A DNA stretch of 64,000 bases. It comes from Paramacrobiotus metropolitanus (taxonomy: Eukaryota; Tardigrada; Eutardigrada; Parachela; Macrobiotidae). The stretch spans positions 1,302,001 to 1,366,000 of the forward strand of contig NW_026570236.1 in the NCBI RefSeq assembly GCF_019649055.1. Direction: 5' to 3'. A program made the position numbers and the translations under genes. A model generated the notes under the pieces. That model was not told the DNA's origin. It saw only the letters and a list, made by a program, of their open reading frames with translations, and made no database searches. This document shows positions 15,072-33,633 of this stretch, piece after piece (positions within the stretch are counted from its first letter, which is position 1; each line of letters starts with the position of its first letter).

Positions 15072-17058
15072 CAGAAGCGAAAACGAAAATTCTGAACGCC
15101 GAATATTACTGCAAAACTCGCTGCAGCTGGAGAAAAGGCTTACAAAACCAGTACCACGTACTCTATGGCGCAGACTGCGCTGTGTATGAAAATTTATATT
15201 TTGACCATGCAAGATATAAACTTTTGTGGCTGTATCAGAGAAGCAGGTATTGCACAAATGAAAACGCCATTATTGAAAGATAAACATAACGGCGAAAGAT
15301 GCTACAGAATTAGAAAAATTCAAATTACTGTGATGATAAAGAGTAGAGACTGCACTATGTCATACCATAATATACAAAGTACCGTACGTAGCAGAATGTG
15401 GTGTGTACTGTGTAATATGCCCCATATTCATTTTGATGTTTGTTTGTGCTAACCATCAATACGAGCACAGTGCAGCCGCTTTCGTGGTCACACATTTATC
15501 ACGCATGTGGGCAACTGGGCATGCAGCACAAGTACGACGGTATTTATCGTTAATACGTCTTGACTACTTGCGAATCTGTTTCTACAGTATGTACTTGCTA
15601 CTATTAAACCAGTTAAAGTCTTTAAGTACGTCGTACCATTTATTTTTGCATCCTGCCTTTGAGTACCTGTACGAGTCTTCGTCTGTGATTAATATAATTA
15701 TTACTATTGCGTCAGCCAGCTGTGAATCAGAATCTGAGCATTATTACCTGTTCTGACCGTCGCTTGAGCTTTGCCAAAATCAGCAGTTAAAACGCCAATA
15801 AATTTACGGGGTTAATGTACATACTAACTTCGATAACCAACCGGCTGCAATATATATTTTCCGCTACAAATTACGAAAAAACCACGCTAAGTTCACATTT
15901 TTTTGTAAAAGCTATAGTACCTCCTGATTACGGAATAAATAAGAAGCGTATCCCATGTTCGCCCGTTCGGTGCTCGTATGGTAAATTCCACAAGATACCG
16001 CTAAATGCTACACTCTACAGCACGGTACTTCGTACATAAAATTCTGAATGAAAATCAACGGCTGTTTTCACTGACAGCATCGATAAGATATCAGAGTAAA
16101 ACCGGCTGGTGATAAGATAAAACTCTTTTCTGCTACGTCATATTTGCCATATGGTTAAATGGTGAATGATATTAATGGGGACAGATATCTTTTTCCGAAA
16201 AATCTTTTCATAATTTTCAATTACACAGGCAGTGAGGCAGATTTAAAATAATAATTGTTACCGTATTGGGGTAGGTTCTGCACCCGCATAATGTAAGCAA
16301 CACGGTTATGAAGCAACCAAATCGGCTGTAGATTTTTGGTTTAACCGATTTTTTACCAAATGCGGACTGCCGATAGTACGCGCTATTTTGCCTTTAATTT
16401 CAGCTTAGCTTTTGCTAATACGTTCCTGGTGTTTTATGCGGAAAAGCATCTTCGAACTTTGATTGGAACTTGGAAGCAATTCGCAACCAGGTTTGCTCAT
16501 TGCAGATTTGCATATCACGGTACTTGTTGTGATTTTTTATTTCGGTGTTTTTGTCTGTTGTTTCCGGATCGATTTTGGTGTTAGGATGCTAAAGCATGTT
16601 GCCGATGGGGAGACGAGATTTTTGTTTTTTTGATACGTCACGGATGTGATAGTCTAACGGATAGTTTGATACGTCACAGATAGTCTAACCGTTCTCCCAC
16701 GTTATCACACTTTCTTGCAAATCATTACATATCATTACATAATTGCTACTGTCACGTTGCAGTGACGCTGACCAACTATCATCACCAGATAAAGGGTTCT
16801 TCTACAATATATTCTCACCGTATCTCAAAATTCAAATTATTAGTGACGTTTTTAATGCTGTTCTCAGCATGATCACATCCGTGACGTATCAAAAAAACAA
16901 AAATCTCGTCTCCCCATCGGCAACATGCTTTAGCATCCTAACACCAAAATCGATCCGGAAACAACAGACAAAAACACCGAAATAAAAAATCACAACAAAA
17001 ACGAGAAAGAGCATCGTCAAACAATCCACAGCCAGCCGCCGAACTACCGTTGTCGTGT
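15072..17058. other. Interval between the two ATG16 copies
   Basis: It should contain the promoter of copy 1 (near 15072) and the 3' UTR of copy 2 (below 17059). The only structure seen is the 475-bp perfect-arm inverted repeat at 16524-16998. No other gene was found. Confidence 0.6.
16524..16998. mobile_element. 475-bp foldback element with 127-bp perfect arms
   Basis: The left arm 16524-16650 and right arm 16872-16998 are exact reverse complements over 127 bases as read by eye. They start TTGTTGTGATTTTTTATTTC and end ACGTCACGGATGTGAT, enclosing a 221-base non-coding centre. No transposase is present and no clear target-site duplication is visible. It begins about 60 bases past the ATG16 copy 2 stop codon. 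On the minus strand an ATTAAA (16851-16856, centre) and an AATAAA (16536-16541, far arm) are the first poly(A)-like signals. If the latter is used, the ATG16 mRNA carries the whole hairpin. Confidence 0.85.
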
Positions 17059-22779
<5,721 letters not shown>

Positions 22780-23902
22780 TACGCGAGTATCTAGCAGTCA
22801 CGCATGCGACTGAATAAGATCCCACAACGAAAAACAATCACAATAATTCGAAAGCGGTATTCGCTGCAGTACTGATATCACAATTTGAAATCCGGGTAAT
22901 TAACTGAAAACGGCAAGATAAATTCTGGCATGTACTGAGTACTCTCATTAAACCAAAGCCTTCACTACAAACTGGAAGAGACCGTTTGAATGGATATCGT
23001 ATAAAGAAAACTGGATAAAATCATCATAAAAAGGAGTAGAATGGAGAGTTGAGATCGGAGATCCAGCACACTCTGCTCACTCGGATGCCAACGTTGCGCT
23101 GCCAAAATCACAACCATAACTAAAGCTGTCACAACGAGCTGCAAACAAGCCGTCCTATCTCAGACTATCTGCTCGTAAATGCCCCTGCAATCTTTGATCA
23201 GTCCGGGTTCTTTGGTAAAAATAAACAGGATAATCGATAATTTTTACTTTAAAGCATTGCAAACGATAGCGGAATTGCACTTTAAAAAAAATGTAAAACT
23301 TCGACAAAACATCATGCGATCGCAGAAGTTTCAACGCGCTACAGCAAATACAGTTGGCAGCTGCAGCGGATACAGAAAAGTTCATTTCCCGTGGTCACAA
23401 TGATTTTCAATGAGAACAGACCGATCTTTAAGTGGCGATAGTCATACCTTCCCTGCATCCTGCACTGAATCAGGCAGTTTCCGTTTCCGTTCTGCTGTGT
23501 TTCTTTAATCGTTCGCCGTTTTGTATTAAAAGTAAAACGGAAAAAAAATTCATGAAATTATGAGAATACGTCTGAATTCGTTTTTCATCTGATTTCTGTG
23601 GATTCTCGATTTGAAAATGAGATCCTGTAAAACCAGCTTTCAGTTTGTTTCCTAACATTTACAAGTTGTAGTGTTTTATGGTTTCTGAACCGGAAGTGCA
23701 GTTCTTCAAAAGTTATTCCATCATTTCGATTGGCGGAGCTTCCAAGTTTGTTTCATTTAAGCATTGTGACAACGATTTTTGTGGGATCGGTGTTGGATTA
23801 CGCATCTGCTTTAGTCGTGATATTTTTTGCGTGGATTATCTTCTATCAAGCGTGATAGCTTACTAGTTACTACGTACAGTTCTAAACGGGTTTATTGCTA
23901 TC
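22780..23902. other. Divergent intergenic region ATG16 copy 2 / CDC73
   Basis: This stretch of 1.12 kb separates the two divergent start codons, so it must contain both promoters. No TATA box at a plausible distance from either gene stood out, and no further gene was found. Confidence 0.5.
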
Positions 23903-26900
23903 ATGGCGGATCCGTTATCCATTCTCCGCGACTTCCACATCAACAAGAAGCGCATTGTGGAGCGCGACGATCTGATCATCTTCAACGACACCGCGTTCAA
24001 GAAGAACGCCAAAACCAACTACCTCCAATATGGGTATGATCTTACCTCTTCGATCAGCATTTTCTCAGCGCGAGCAGCGTAACGTACTTTGCAGAAGTGA
24101 GAAGGATTCCATCAACAAGGAGTACTACACTCTGGACTGCCTCGTGTTCTTTCTGGAGAACGAGAAAGTCAACCATCCCGCTTACGTCATCGCAGCCACG
24201 GTACAACACTCCTGTTGGGTCTTTGCGTGAGTATTGTGGGTACTAGTGTCGTTGCTGTACAGAACAGGAATCTGACGGTGGTGAAGCGACCAGATCGCAA
24301 GGAACTATTGGAGTATCTCAGTGGAGAAGCAGCGACTAGTGAACGCATCGATCGCTATGCGCCCATCGAACTGCATGTGCCCTTCAAGCGGACGGCCGAG
24401 GAGGCCCCGCAGCAGGCCCGTCGGCCCCGTGTGGAGACGGAGAAGAGCATCCGGGATCGGGAGAAACTCCAGGCGAGGTTGGAGGCCCCGCGGGATCAGA
24501 CAGCGACTGTCAGTACGGAAAAATTAACGTAAGTTCAAAATTCAATTTTGGTACCAGGTACAGTACTTCGGTACGAGTTTTGATTATTCACAATTTATTC
24601 GATGATTTGATTGTTTTTTCATTATTTATCGAAAATGCTCTTCCTTAACGATCAGGTTTCTTTCTGTTTGTTTGTTTTGAGAGTTCTTGCAGTACTCTGC
24701 CTTTTTATTCGATAACTCTACCAGCGCAGAAAACATTCAAAACAGTAAACCTGCGTAATATGATAACCATCCTAAATCGCTACTTAGTGTTAAATGTTAT
24801 TCATGAACAAGTAGAGTTTCTTACTCGTACTTCAAGCTACTGGTGGAAGTACCGGTGTTTTGTAGTGAAGTGACGATATGATAGTACTTGCCTAACTTCC
24901 TTATCCGTACATTGCAACGTTATCGAATGCTCAGTTTCTAATCTGTTTAAAAGAATTTGGTAATTTTTAAATGTTTTAAAATTTGTAAAAAATTTTTGCT
25001 CTACTTGAGGGTTGAGGCAATAAATTGTGAAGGTGGAATCTGAGATGAATTTGCAAACTTTATTCATATCAGTCTTATTAAAAACATATTTCTCTGATAC
25101 TCGTAAAGAGCCGTTCCTACATTCTACATTTCCAGCAACATATCCATTTTTTAAGTATATTTTTTCACTTAACAATTTTTCAAATTTTTTAGTAATGTGC
25201 ATAATCTTTAATCTGTTGAGTTTTATCGTGATATCTTACTTATGTTGTATTGGCTTTTATAATAGGATTTTACCGTTACGTTTACCGGTTTACGTATATA
25301 AAAGCATGAGACAAAAGATTTCTGAGGGAAATATGGTATGCTTAATTCTTTGAATACTGACAAGTGACAAACCGAGGATGTCAGGATGAAGTTCGAATGC
25401 TGTACATTTTTGATTTGTGTACAGGTCGTTATCGGACATGATTTCCGTGGAAAAGATCGCCGCAATCAAAGCCAAACGTCTAACCAACAAGCGCAACACC
25501 ATTCGCACCACGGATGACGACATGATAGCGACTAGTGATCTGCAGCCGGTGATGGACGCCGACGTGGATGCTCTGCGGGAAGTGGTTATCCGCGAGCGTG
25601 TCGGTCGGACCCGTGCCGATATAACGCGCGGTCCGAAGAATCTTACGGAGCGTTTGGCGCCCATATTCGCCATGATTAAAAACAAGGATGAGCGCAAGAA
25701 AACGGACGCGGCTAAAGTGGTACCCACAGTCAAAGTAAGTTTCCTGACAATGTCAGGAAAGGGCGCGATTCAGTTGGTGCACGAATCGCTCGGAACATGT
25801 ATTGTTGTGTACAGCCCTCCATTCCCGCGCCTAAACCCGCTGTGGCCCCGGTGTCGTACAACCGCTACGAACAGGAACAGCTCAATAAAGCCAGTGGTAA
25901 GAGCAAGTGCCTTGTGCTCATTAAGATTTCTCACCTGTTATAACGTACCGTATGCGTTGTCGGCAGGAATCAGTTTTTGGATCAGAAGCTTGAGTGCTGT
26001 AATTAATTTGACTTCTCTTGGTTGCCATTGGGTATCGATATTGGTGTAGTGTAATGGCAACAGAAAGTGTGACGTTTCTTAGTCAAGTTTGTAACTTTGT
26101 CAGTTTAATCAATTATCATAATGAGTTTATCATAACTGAAAACCAGTTAAACAATGCTTATATAGTAATTTTTTGTTAGCGGTCAGGATTACGTAGATGG
26201 ATAGGCTGTCTGTCTAGCAAAAAAGAAATTATGAAGGTCATATTTTTAAATGATTTTACTTTTAAAACATTTTGGCTTTTGGTTTACCTCATCTACAGTC
26301 TTTATCGCCGGCCTGTATTGCTGTATTATTCTTTCCGATGTCGCCTGTTATATGGTACAATTGTTGCATAAAGGAAAATTTATTATGTGTCAAGTGTACT
26401 AAAAAATATTTTGGATAAATTCTTTTCATGCTTTCGGTCACGGCTATTTATTGCAGGCTTGGAGTTCAATATCAACACTATGCAGTCATACCGTGCGGCA
26501 CAAGATGCCAAGGCAGCGGATGGATCTCCGGAGAAAATGTCAGGCAAAACGCAGACGGACGGCGGTACAGGACAGCGGAAAACCCCTTCCAAGACTCCAA
26601 TTATTGTTGTACCCTCGGCACCCACTTCCTTAATCACCATGTACAACTGTATGGATATCCTTCAAGACAACAAGTGAGTACTAAGTATATTCGTTTAAAG
26701 TTGAATATCGGTTAGCGAAGGACGTTATTCTGTACACGAACTATAAAAACGAAGAAATGCAGTGAAGGTACGACTAATGTAGAGCAGAACTGGCTACATT
26801 ATATAAAAGCCAGTAACATTCATTAGGCAAAGGATCTGCTGAACTGCCGGTACTTTGTAAGTTTGTTGGGTATTTTATTTGTCGCACATGATGCATAATT

Positions 26901-27939
26901 TTTGTTGGTAATCAGAAACGCAATATGTGTTAATAATGATGATTGTCGTAGATTTGTTCCGTCGGATACAAAAAAGAAGGACGGTACCAAATACGAAAGC
27001 GAGATGTTGATCCAGCGCAAGAAGCCGGACGGCACGACGGTGTCCATTCGTGTGATGGATAATCCCAGTAAACTGAGCATGGAGGATTGGGATCGCGTCG
27101 TCGCCGTTTTCGTGCAGGGACCGGCTTGGCAGTTTAAGGGATGGCCTTGGAGTGGCAACCCTGTTGATATCTTTGAGAGACGTAAGTTCTGATAGGTGTC
27201 CATCAGTTTTGAAAACTGATGTACTGTTCAGCGAAAAATGGCCTTTTGGCATAACATTATAGATTGTCTTGAATGAATATTTTGTAATAAAATAACTCTT
27301 GCACCCGGTAATGTAAAGTAAAGTAAGTCGCAGTGTAGTTAAAATTGCCGATGGACACACCGATGTTCTGGGTCAACATACTCACATTGGATGTCGATAT
27401 TGGGGTAGTACGGTGGCGGGACACAGGTGGTGCTTGGGCGTTGCCCAATTCAGTTCTCGCTTCTGCTTGGTAGATAGAAACGTTGATTAATGTCACAGTC
27501 AATTATTTGTAACGTAAATTGTTTCTGAGCGCTAAACGGTACCAAGAATATGTTGTTTTTGATAATTATTGTGGATTATATACGAGTATTTTGGTAGTTA
27601 TACATGCAGTACTGCAAAACTGTATGTACAATTATACGGCACAACTTTTTCGATTTCTGTATGCTGCGAAAATTATTTATCCTTCGTAAATGCATGCTTG
27701 GTTTCTTTAAATTTATATTCAATATTAATCGACCTAATCGTGTTTTTGTTGCAACTGCAGTTAAAGCTTTCCACTTGAAATTCGACGAAATGCCGACGGA
27801 TAAGAACGTGGCCGGATGGAACGTGCAGGTGGTACCGATTAATCGTACCAAACGCCACCTGGATCGCGCTAGTCTGCTCAAATTCTGGGAGAGCCTGGAC
27901 AAGTTTGTTGTAAAGAATCGACCCCATCTGCGCTGGTAG
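23903..27939 (+). CDS. CDC73: Parafibromin / CDC73, Paf1 complex subunit
   Basis: Nuclear subunit of the Paf1 elongation complex on RNA polymerase II. The model has eight exons: 23903-24033, 24095-24200, 24263-24528, 25425-25734, 25815-25896, 26457-26673, 26952-27181 and 27761-27939. All phases are consistent and give 506 aa (human 531). The N-terminus [16 protein letters not shown] aligns to human [29 protein letters not shown] and [18 protein letters not shown] follow. The middle has [12 protein letters not shown], the highly conserved core used for binding within the complex. The C-terminal Ras-like domain (from about residue 345) has [26 protein letters not shown] and the signature [20 protein letters not shown], ending RHLDRA...[10 protein letters not shown]. 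The start is fixed by the conserved MAD-LS--R motif. The gene looks complete and functional. A likely poly(A) signal is the AATAAA near 28293. Confidence 0.97.
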
Positions 27940-29828
27940 CTCGTACAGTTGGATGGATGCAGTTTCCCTTTAACCTTTTTAAAAAAAGTTTATTATTGTA
28001 TCAACATTGTGACAGACATACTTGTGGTTTTAGTTTCGAATAAGGAATGATTTTGTTCGATATATTGTATTGTTGCTTCACCCAAATGTTTGGTTTTTTG
28101 TTCTACTTGGGTGAACAGTGGACAACTGGACATTCTGTTGATACGTTAATGGAATTTTGTTTCGGTGTCTAAAAACCGCGATGGTTACAGAAATTCGAAT
28201 GACACGAATCGTTGTTTGCCTTTTAGTGACGAAATCTGATTCGAATAAAAGAAGTCTTGTAAAATTCGCCAGTGCTTTCCATACGGAAATAATCAATAAA
28301 TTCAGGCAATTACAGAGTATAAGATCTTGTGTTTGAGTTCATGCGCCATGCCAGTAAAATTTTTGCATGAACGTTTTCACATCTACTCGCGTTAATCAGA
28401 TCTGCTCCGGCTCCCGTTTAGTTTTGTTATGTTACAAAATCTCCATTGGAAAGAGTAATTATATATGTTTTACAGAATAATTAATATTTGAAAAATGTGA
28501 AGTTACCGTACCGGAAACCGGCGGCATATGATTTTCGCCGCGCGCCGAGCAGCAAGACCCGGCGAAAATGGTATGCCGCCACCGTGCAGTCGTACCCACC
28601 AATATAACGCTGCGGGATGCTGAAATTATGAAAATAAGAATCCACTCCTTTAGTGCTGACCTTGGTTTCCGCCTTCCGACCTGCTTAGTCTTGATCCATT
28701 AATTACGCACTTAATACCAACTACCAACCCATTTTCCAGTCTTATGGGAACATTTCAAAAGACGTGTACAGTGTATTTACAACAAACTGTTTTTACTACT
28801 TACGGCTAACTTACCGACGGCGACAACCAGTCAAACTGATTCACTACGCGCAAAAAAATGTGCCTATTGTATTGCACATCACAAGTTCAGAACTTTACCG
28901 TATCGGTGGGCGGTTGCAAAACCGTTTTATAGCCTGCGGGTTTTGCAACCTCCTACAAGTTTCCGGTTATTGTGAGCCGATGTTGATGTTACACTCGGCG
29001 TCATCCCGACCTCCCGTTGCGTCCAAAAATTCGTATTAGCCTTATGCACACTTAATTTCTTAATTTTGGTTTTTGCAGTTTTCTACTCAAACTGCAATGG
29101 CCAGATGGACATATACGTAGTATGACCGGTACAAATGTTTTCAATTTTTACGTTGCAAAAGCAAAAGTGAGTACGGCTTCCCGGAAATCTTAAGCATTGA
29201 AATTGTAGGCGGGTTCGGTGGTTGAGCGCGCATGACGTCGCCTCGATGACGCAGCCAGGTACCCAAGTGGGCGGTGCCTGGCGCGCTCTGCGCCGGTTAT
29301 GTCTGGTATCCGCTGATGTCATACACCGCTGCTCTTGCTGTCTCATGATGGCAAAACTTGTCAAACTGGATCCAACCGCAGCGCTGCGGTACAACTGCAA
29401 AATGTCGCACATCCGGTCATAGCCAAGTACTACCGCTGCAGCTCTTTCACGATCTTTTAAACCAACCAGAGAGGTACGTGTATACGCCGATCGATATGCA
29501 CGATAAAGTGTGAATATGAATTTTTATGACAAATGCAGGCAGACAGACGTGCTGGTATGCCGCATGCTTTTTAAATACACAGCATCGGTGGTGTTGCACA
29601 CTGTACAGTAGTGAGACGGATTTTTTCCTGCAGTGAGCTCATATCGATTTTTGTTATGACGGGATCAGTGCCTGTTTCCCACTGTTGAAGTTGTCTGTTA
29701 ACAAATTCTGTTCTCTTGTGGATCTTTATTCTTTAGTTGACAGACGGATTATTTTTGGTAGATTTTTGTTTTCCCGGATTACATAAACATTTTTCTTACG
29801 GAAGTGCGATTTTCCGACAGAATTCACA
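27940..29828. other. Intergenic CDC73 to four-TM gene 1
   Basis: It begins with the CDC73 3' UTR. It then holds the hairpin at 28520-28580 and a GC-richer block at 29200-29400 with TGACGTC and TGACGCA words, which may belong to the promoter of the gene starting at 29829. No gene was recognised. Confidence 0.5.
28520..28580. repeat. GC-rich hairpin, 21-bp arms
   Basis: GGCGGCATATGATTTTCGCCG (28520-28540) and the inverted copy at 28560-28580 pair with two mismatches around a 19-base loop rich in CGCGCC. It stands out from the AT-rich surroundings downstream of CDC73. It may be a small foldback element or part of a structured RNA. No flanking gene is known to use it. Confidence 0.6.
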
Positions 29829-32097
29829 ATGCCCTTAATGAGGAGTTGTGGCATGTTTGCCCTGAAAACGGGCTGTTATCTCGTAGCAGCCTACACATTC
29901 GTAAGTACTTTATACAGCAGTCCAACGGAATTTTAATGAACATTCCTTTTGGAATTTATTTTTCCCGTCCGGATCGATTAAATTATATGTTTTGGGTTTT
30001 TTTTAGATGGTGGCTATCCTGCTCTTTGCCTTCAACATTTACGATTACATTAACGCCGCGGATTATCTGGCCTGGTCGCGTATTGTCAGTTTTGTCGCCG
30101 CCAGCGGATTATTAATAGCTGCGTTATGCCTGGTTGTGGGACTTCGACTGGTGAGTTATTTTGAAACGCTTATGTGTGATCCTGTCGGAAGTGTTCTGTT
30201 TCGTATTTTATGTCCACTAATGTTCACAGTACAATGGTGGTATTGATAAAATTCTGACAGGCGGTTTCGATTTTTATGTCATGGTTGGTTTTATGCCGTT
30301 TTGCGTGTCGTGCATACTGCGTACTCATGTGCAAAGCATAGAAGTACCGTTAACGGTTAAACTCTTATCGGGAGAAACAATTAATTGAGCAGAATTTTTT
30401 GAATTATGGTGTACGGCTTATTTAACAGCTTAATTTACTTTTCGTGAGTTGCACTTTTCTTCTTAAAAAACATACGTTTTTGTAATTATTTTTGCTAAAA
30501 ACTAAGAAAATTCTGTACATTTCGAAATAATCATTAACAGGCATAATTAAATTTGTTTTTCCCGTGTACTCGAAAGGTCAGGTATATTCGGCAGCGTCAC
30601 TGCCTAATTTTGAGACGACTAACGGTGAATGAGTTCAGCAGATTTGTTAATCCATTTTTTTTGTCCGGCGTTACTCACTGTAAATTGACTCAAAATAATT
30701 CGGTTTAGTTGTTTGTGTTAGTAAAGTTAAGCGCCGATGCCGGGCGATTTTCACACTGCTGTAACGTAGTCATGCTACACTGCATATTAAAATAATTTGA
30801 TAAAATACGGTTCGATCTGTTAATTTGTGCGGAAGTATTGCCTTCGCATCGGAAATTGTTACATATAAATTTGACTCGGTTTTCAATTTTGTAATCATGG
30901 GCTCATGGCTGAAATGGCCCCCTGGTTCTCTGTTTTATTTTGTTGTGATTTATCCATCCACACGCCGTTTTTACTACAGCAATGTGATTTTATTTTTTCC
31001 AGAATTCGCCAGCACTTCATTTAGTGTGGCTGATATTGTTTGGATTCTACATGGTGTTCCAAATAACGGCTTTCGCATACACGTTGTTCTTTTACGCTGA
31101 CGACTCGGAACAGCCGGTAAGGCAGGATGATGTGGAAATGGTAATGTCTGATGGCGTCATGCTTCTGTGGTATTGCATGGCATGCCTTTTGTTGCTTGAT
31201 TTTTGCTTTACCGTTATGCTTCATAATTTGTTCATTTATTCCTTTAAACAGAATGGAGGTGTGTATTGCATATGGAAAGCAAACTTTTTCCGGTGTAGCA
31301 TGACTCTAAAGTGTGCTCCATCATGCATAATTTTACTAACAAGTACTAATTTTAAATTGCGTTTAATGCATATGACCTGCTAAAATATCCACTGCACTTT
31401 ATGGTCCTAGTTTCTATTTACTACTTATCTTCCAGTTAAATAATTTAACTGGCAGTCTCGCATACACAAAACCCATATAATTATACTTCGTAAAATTGTT
31501 AAATTATTTTGCATTTTTGTTAAGTACACTTACACGTCGGTGCCATGCATAGTTTGCGATTTGCTTCTGATAATGTCGCCAGTTATTTATCCTTCTTTTT
31601 TATTCTTATTATTTTGTTCAGTTACTGTTTTTTTATTGAAACTACTTTTGGTTTGTTATGTTATTAAATTTTATTTTCAGCATATTTTACATGCTGTGTA
31701 GTTTGATTACCGCCTTAAGAAAACTTAGTTTCCACTTTTGCTTTAATCCTGTAACTTGCATATCTCCATTCTAATGCGGAAAATTTAAAATTTTCGAATT
31801 AAGCCAACTAATTAGAACTGTTGTTTTATTTTACAGGTGCCACCATCGGTAAAAACATCAACCTTGGCGTATATCATCGTGTTCGGCATATTGACACTAG
31901 TCAATGTAAGTTGATGTGTCACTGTGTAATATTATGTGAATTGTGTAATGTTGTTGTAAATGTACAATGACGATGTTTTTCCTTGAATACCTTATCGAAA
32001 TTTGTATGTTCAAAATTGGTGATCATGTTTGCTTTTGCAGATCCTTTGCCTGATAGCCGTACAAAGCCACCGGGATTTATTATTCACTGGCATCTAA
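29829..32097 (+). CDS. Small four-TM membrane protein, tandem copy 1 (151 aa)
   Basis: The model has five exons, all joined in phase 0: 29829-29900, 30007-30150, 31003-31116, 31837-31905 and 32041-32097, giving 151 aa. The protein is almost wholly hydrophobic. TM1 spans the exon 1/2 junction (GCYLVAAYTFMVAILLF), TM2 is SFVAASGLLIAALCLVVGL, TM3 is LVWLILFGFYMVFQITAF, and TM4 is LAYIIVFGILTLVNILCLIA, followed by a short tail QSHRDLLFTGI. A four-helix bundle at the plasma membrane or an endomembrane is likely. I recognise no named family. The gene at 33634-35016 has the same exon layout and similar segments (see there), which supports the model. The start at 29829 was chosen as the first ATG; a second in-frame Met lies three codons later. 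Function is unknown. Confidence 0.65.
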
Positions 32098-33633
32098 ATC
32101 AGCCGAATATCCAGATATCCTACGCGATATTCCTTCCTTATGAGGATAATGCATTTTCTGCACAAAGTTGTCCTGATTTTTTATTGTTTAAATCTGTTGG
32201 CTGGATCCGATACTCCAGAGCTTGCGTTTTGTATGCACTTTCCTATAATTCCTGTGTAAATTATTAATTCTTTACCTTTGATGCGCTGTTTATACCGTGT
32301 ACAAAATGGCGGCGTTGTTAATTCGATGCGTTGTTACTATGCGATGATGGTGTAAAGCTTTTTACGATGTGTTTGTTGTCAGTTGTTGTAAAAACTGCAT
32401 GAAGTAAAGTATTATCAGCTTTAAAAGCACCGGCGCAGTAACGAAATACACTAACGTAAATTAGTGTTTAATAACTTATTCTGACTTTGTTCGATAATTA
32501 TGTCGTAGGATTAAAAAAATCATGAAGTATTATCCGCTTAAAAAACCGGCGCGGGACAAGATATACTATTAAAATTAATATTATTTAACAATCTAGGCGT
32601 CTTATGCGTTTATTGATTTAGTTAGGTGGTTGAGCAGAAACAAAATTTCAGTATTCACCAACACCTCATAATCTTGAAACAATACAAATTTATGTGTTAT
32701 ACATTTACAGATATTCTGTATTATAATCTAATAGCATATATATGTAAAAATTCGAACTACGCGTCGCTGAAATATTCTGGGATCGGAAATACTACCTTAT
32801 ATGGGCAATATTCAAACCGGCACTGCAAAGTGATGAACCACATGGTTGACCAGTCACCACTGTGCTATGCGGTCAGTTTATCGTGGTAACAAATCGTGGA
32901 AATACGCAGAAAAACAATTATTCATCCTCCGTACATGCGAGTGTACCCCAATACACTACACACATACCAATACGCATGTGCAGGCATGGACGGAAGCTAA
33001 GGAAACATTAAAATTTGTTTGTATTGCGTAAGTTACTGTTTTATCGCGATGGGCCTCTCGTGTACAACTCGTACATGTGCTCAATATTGCATACCGAGAT
33101 ATACCGCGATTACACTACAAATACGCATACGAACTTGGGCATTCTTCTTTCGGCTAGTGCGTGATCGGAAGTGACCACAAGGCCCACACCTTCGGCTGCG
33201 CGCTTATTCACCACACATGCTGACTCTTCATCCCTATAAATTACGTAGCTGTATTTAATTTTCCATTCGTGGTTCCAGCATAAACCTTTTTAGAGCAATT
33301 TTCGCATTTTAAGATTGTTGAGCATATTGCACACATTCGCACCCGGCCCAATATAATTTTGAATAGCTGAAGAAATTGCAAGAAGGTCTTATTCTGGCCA
33401 ACCTTTTATTTTACGAATACGCGCCGGGCTCAATCGCCCAATTTGTGTTTACTTCCTAAACCAGTACGCAATTTTTTATTGATGGATCGCGAATACAACC
33501 ATAATAATATTCGTCTCCATGGAATAATATAATAGTCGGTGCATCTTTGTTCATCCGGATATTATACCAGTTTTTCTGCTGTGGTTTCCGCGATTGTTAG
33601 TAGTTTTCTTCTAAATCTGTGTGAAAATACATT
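32098..33633. other. Interval between the two four-TM genes
   Basis: It contains the 3' UTR of the first gene, the direct repeat at 32398-32595, and otherwise AT-rich sequence without a recognisable gene. Confidence 0.5.
32398..32595. repeat. Diverged direct repeat, about 75 bp x2
   Basis: 32398-32475 and 32520-32595 share CATGAAGTA, ATTATC-GCTT, AAA-CACCGGCGC/CCGGCGCGG and TTTAATAACTT/TTTAACAATCT words in the same order. It is an old tandem duplication in non-coding DNA. Confidence 0.45.
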
